Source: Flavobacteriales bacterium UBA4474 (lineage in GTDB: Bacteria; Bacteroidota; Bacteroidia; Flavobacteriales_D; Sanyastnellaceae). From it: 64,000 bases of DNA. The notes beneath the pieces were generated by a model. It did not search any database. It was not told where the DNA came from and was given only the letters and a program-made list of their open reading frames with translations. Location of the stretch: NCBI GenBank assembly GCA_002389295.1, contig DGOE01000041.1:21183-85182 (forward strand), in the 5' to 3' direction. Shown piece after piece: positions 61,523 to 64,000 of the stretch. Both the position numbers and the translations under genes were made by a program. The first letter of the stretch is position 1. Each line of letters begins with the position of its first letter.

Positions 61523-61530
61523 CAAAAGTA
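61523..61530 (-). promoter_or_regulatory. -7 promoter element of the sugar symporter (TACTTTTG)
   Basis: An exact TAnnTTTG match on the minus strand, 4 bases before the ATG at 61518. It implies a leaderless transcript and rules out the longer frame from 61545. Confidence 0.6.
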
Positions 61531-61558
61531 GGCCTGCGCATGCACCGAGCGCCCCCCC

Positions 61559-64000
61559 TCAGCGCATCAATTCAATCGTGCCGGAAAGCTCTTCGGCATC
61601 GGTGCGCGACCCCTTCCACCGGAGGCGGTAATTGTAGAGCCCTGCGGGCACGTAATGGTCGCCTCCGTTGACATTGCCCATCCACACCTCATCAGGATCT
61701 TGGCTGTAGAAGACCTGTTCACCCCAGCGATTGAAGATGTTGATTTCATAATAGACCACATCTGAAATCACGACCTGGAAGCCGTCATTGATGCCGTCAT
61801 TGTTGGGGGTGAAGGCGTTGGGGATATAGACAATGACTGGCCCCTCCACCAAGGTGTATGCACTGTCGGTGCAACCGAGGGCATTGGTCACGGTCAACTG
61901 CGCATAGTAATCGGAGAGCCCATCGTATTCGTGGATGGGGTTTATTTCGGAACTGCTCCCGCCATCACCGAAGTTCCATTGATGGTCACAGGTGGGACAA
62001 GGAGGATCCGGAGTGGCGATGAACTCTACACGGGTATCGGACAAATAGCTCGTGTAAAAGTCACTGTAGAGGTATTGCACTTCCACAATGACGGTTTCCT
62101 CCATCGTCTCGCCGCAGATGTCGGTGACTTCCACGGGGTAGCTGTATGAATTGCTCGGGGCGATGTACTGTGTCTGGCCAAACGCTGGAATGGTGGGCCA
62201 GCTGTACACGAAGCCTTCCTCACCCCCCGCAGCCACGGCCGTCAAACTCAGGGCCTCTCCCCTGCAGATGACCGTGTCGCTGGACACCTCAAGGGTCATG
62301 GGCACATCGGGAATGACCAAAAGACTGGCCGTCTCATCCTCACCGCCACATCCATCTGTGACCTCGACATCTATCGGTGTGGTCACGAAACTCTGCACGG
62401 TAATCTGTGGCTCGTCACCACCGTATGGTAGGCCGCCCACACTCCACGCATAGGTGTAATCTCCCGACCCGCTGATGATGTCAACGGCAATGGCGGTATT
62501 GTCTACGCAAGACGCACTGATGGTGTCAGGCAAGCCCAAGACCAAGGGCGGGTTCTCAATGTCGATGGTGGTAGACGCACTGCCCGACGATTGGCAGTTG
62601 TCCGTCACAAGGACGGAGAAACTGGTGGGCAAGCCATCGTAGTAGGTGTAGGTGGACTGGTCGCCAACCGGGTTGAAATTCTGACTCCACTCATAGGTGT
62701 ACACCCCGCTTCCACCATCGATATAAGGAGACAGCACAAAGGACTCTGTGCAGGTTCCCACCAACGTATCTGGCAGGGTAACCTCCAGGGGAGGGCTCAC
62801 GACGATGATCTCCGTTGACGCAGATACGAATTGGCCGCAGCCGTCGCTCACTTCCAAGGTGACCGACATGTCGCTGTCTGTGGTCCAATTCAGCGTCTCG
62901 CTGAATCCCAAAAAGGAAAAACCCTCCAGCCAGGCGAAATTGAAGAAAGGCTCGCCACCCGACCAATCGGGTGAAATGGAGAACGGCACGTTGCAGCTCA
63001 CTTCATAGCTGTCTTCGAGCTCCACAATCAATTCGGGCACGTCTATGCTCACATTGACCATGGCTTCGGCAGTCAAACCACACGCATCTTCAACGATCAC
63101 GTGAACTTCACTCGCATTCAACCAAGTGGACAAGAAAAAGCTGTTGCCGTAGCCAAACGCAGGCAAACCATCCTGCAGCTCCCATGAGTAAGTGTATGGC
63201 GGATTGCCCCCATCGGCCACGCAGAATATCTCCTCAAACCCGTTGCAGGAAAGGACCACATCACCGCCCAAAATCTCCACAGTCAATTCAGGATATTGCA
63301 CCACATCGATGTTAAACGTGCCGTTGTCACTGGGCATTCCGCAGGTATCGTTCACCGTCACAATGCAATCAAAGAGGCCGGCAGCATCCGGGATGTACAT
63401 GATCTGGCTGGTGTCTATCCCAGGTTCACAATCCCAGCTGTAGACATAGTTTCCATATCCCCCGGTCACCACGGGATCCAACAACACAGAATCCCCCACG
63501 CACAGGTCCGTGTCCCAACCATCCACGACCAGCGGATCGGGTTCATCGAGAATATCGAATTCAAAATAACTCGTCAATCCGCCGCCATTGCAGGCCGCGA
63601 GGTTGAGGATTTCCATCACCACAGTCTCTGTCCCCTCCGCGATGCCATCCTCAAATGCGTCGAGCGGAAACTCCTGAACAACAACGAATGGAGGAAAGAA
63701 TACTGTGTCCGGAAGCAGAGTGAAGTCCACGCCATTGGTGGCTGTGCTCGCACTGTAGTCGATGATCACCATCTCCTCGATGTCGATGATGGTCTCGATG
63801 GGGCGGGTAAACGTCAAGGTCGCCTCACCGCAATCTTCAAAGATCAATGGCGTGTTCAAATCGAGGTCCTCGCCAACGTTGATTTGGAGGTCCACTTCTA
63901 CGACTGAATTGGATTCGAAGGAGCCCGATTCCAAGATGACGATGGACTCCAACGCAGTATCTGTGCCGTCCGCTATGGCCAAGCGAATGTGGTACGTCTC
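61559..64000 (-). CDS. Surface protein with Ig/PKD-like repeats and gliding motility-type (T9SS type B) C-terminus, truncated at right edge
   Basis: More than 810 residues; the frame is open beyond base 64000, so the N-terminus is outside. The visible N-terminal part has Calx-beta-like strands and calcium-rich acidic loops (TNGVDFTLLPDTVFF, DGIAEGTETV). Next come about six repeats of ~85 residues with SWD/AWS.. and a closing I.V cysteine pattern (YSWDCEPG, YTYSWELQDG, YTYEWSQNF), then a PKD domain (CDHQWNFGDGGSS). The C-terminus YIPNAFTPNNDGINDGF ... INIFNRWGEQVF ... GLYNYRLRWKG is the gliding-motility-associated (type B) sorting domain. Likely exported and attached at the cell surface, with an adhesion role. 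Confidence 0.92.
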   Translation of the reverse strand, partial: ETYHIRLAIADGTDTALESIVILESGSFESNSVVEVDLQINVGEDLDLNTPLIFEDCGEATLTFTRPIETIIDIEEMVIIDYSASTATNGVDFTLLPDTVFFPPFVVVQEFPLDAFEDGIAEGTETVVMEILNLAACNGGGLTSYFEFDILDEPDPLVVDGWDTDLCVGDSVLLDPVVTGGYGNYVYSWDCEPGIDTSQIMYIPDAAGLFDCIVTVNDTCGMPSDNGTFNIDVVQYPELTVEILGGDVVLSCNGFEEIFCVADGGNPPYTYSWELQDGLPAFGYGNSFFLSTWLNASEVHVIVEDACGLTAEAMVNVSIDVPELIVELEDSYEVSCNVPFSISPDWSGGEPFFNFAWLEGFSFLGFSETLNWTTDSDMSVTLEVSDGCGQFVSASTEIIVVSPPLEVTLPDTLVGTCTESFVLSPYIDGGSGVYTYEWSQNFNPVGDQSTYTYYDGLPTSFSVLVTDNCQSSGSASTTIDIENPPLVLGLPDTISASCVDNTAIAVDIISGSGDYTYAWSVGGLPYGGDEPQITVQSFVTTPIDVEVTDGCGGEDETASLLVIPDVPMTLEVSSDTVICRGEALSLTAVAAGGEEGFVYSWPTIPAFGQTQYIAPSNSYSYPVEVTDICGETMEETVIVEVQYLYSDFYTSYLSDTRVEFIATPDPPCPTCDHQWNFGDGGSSSEINPIHEYDGLSDYYAQLTVTNALGCTDSAYTLVEGPVIVYIPNAFTPNNDGINDGFQVVISDVVYYEINIFNRWGEQVFYSQDPDEVWMGNVNGGDHYVPAGLYNYRLRWKGSRTDAEELSGTIELMR

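Overview
The window is a gene-dense, fairly GC-rich chromosomal segment of a member of the Bacteroidota, probably a marine-type Flavobacteriales relative. The evidence is: secreted proteins with type IX secretion (T9SS) sorting domains of type A (8715-11153, 14840-16762, 18495-22088) and type B (61559 to the right edge); an S46 dipeptidyl-peptidase; a DUF819 permease; start codons without Shine-Dalgarno sequences; and TAnnTTTG-type -7 promoter elements sitting a few bases before ATG codons. I see no phage, transposase, CRISPR array, tRNA or rRNA.

Layout. 1-11153: two lysyl oxidase-like secreted proteins in opposite orientation flank a block with the fused B12-dependent mutase icmF, a sulfotransferase-like/class IV aminotransferase-like pair, a small membrane protein and an EamA transporter. 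11271-18291: a 40-residue membrane protein, an S46 peptidase with an acidic-specificity (DPP11-type) arginine, threonine aldolase, a T9SS protein, and the coupled yaaA/FKBP pair. 18495-28352: an M43-type metalloprotease with six 267-bp repeats, a glycosyltransferase, a DUF819 permease, a membrane-anchored regulator-like protein, a histone-deacetylase-family enzyme and ribA. 28469-39348: a surface-protein island with a 1686-residue cupredoxin plus twelve GSFNGW-type modules, an SLC45-like sugar transporter and two related secreted proteins. 39419-49260: pgi, class II aldolase, def, ribB, rpmE type B, a candidate structured RNA with its own terminator, a SPOR-like protein, xerD, an esterase and gluQ. 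49260-64000: ettA, a membrane metallophosphatase, a three-gene FecBCD/BtuFCD-type uptake operon, an acyl-CoA carboxylase beta subunit, a Nudix hydrolase, aat, several small genes, an FHS-family sugar symporter and a truncated gliding-motility-type surface protein.

How the parts work together. Central metabolism (pgi, fba, two sugar transporters, icmF, acyl-CoA carboxylase, riboflavin genes ribA and ribB) is interleaved with a large secreted-protein complement. The secreted proteins share a cysteine-rich module of about 22 residues (GC.D..A.NY...A..D.GSC.Y) across six genes. Four of them (1-2241, 28469-33529, 35162-37441, 37606-39348) lack any recognisable T9SS C-terminal domain and instead end in a near-identical half-dockerin bracketed by two cysteines 26-27 residues apart, with the last cysteine 1-2 residues from the C-terminus. 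I regard this as the best candidate for an undescribed sorting or anchoring signal here. Other notable points are an aminotransferase-fold protein whose PLP lysine is replaced by histidine next to a sulfotransferase-like protein, two apparently complete LTQ-type lysyl oxidases, a ribB whose GTP-cyclohydrolase half has lost its zinc cysteines while a separate intact ribA lies 15 kb away, and a lysine-rich 50-residue gene at 59894-60046.
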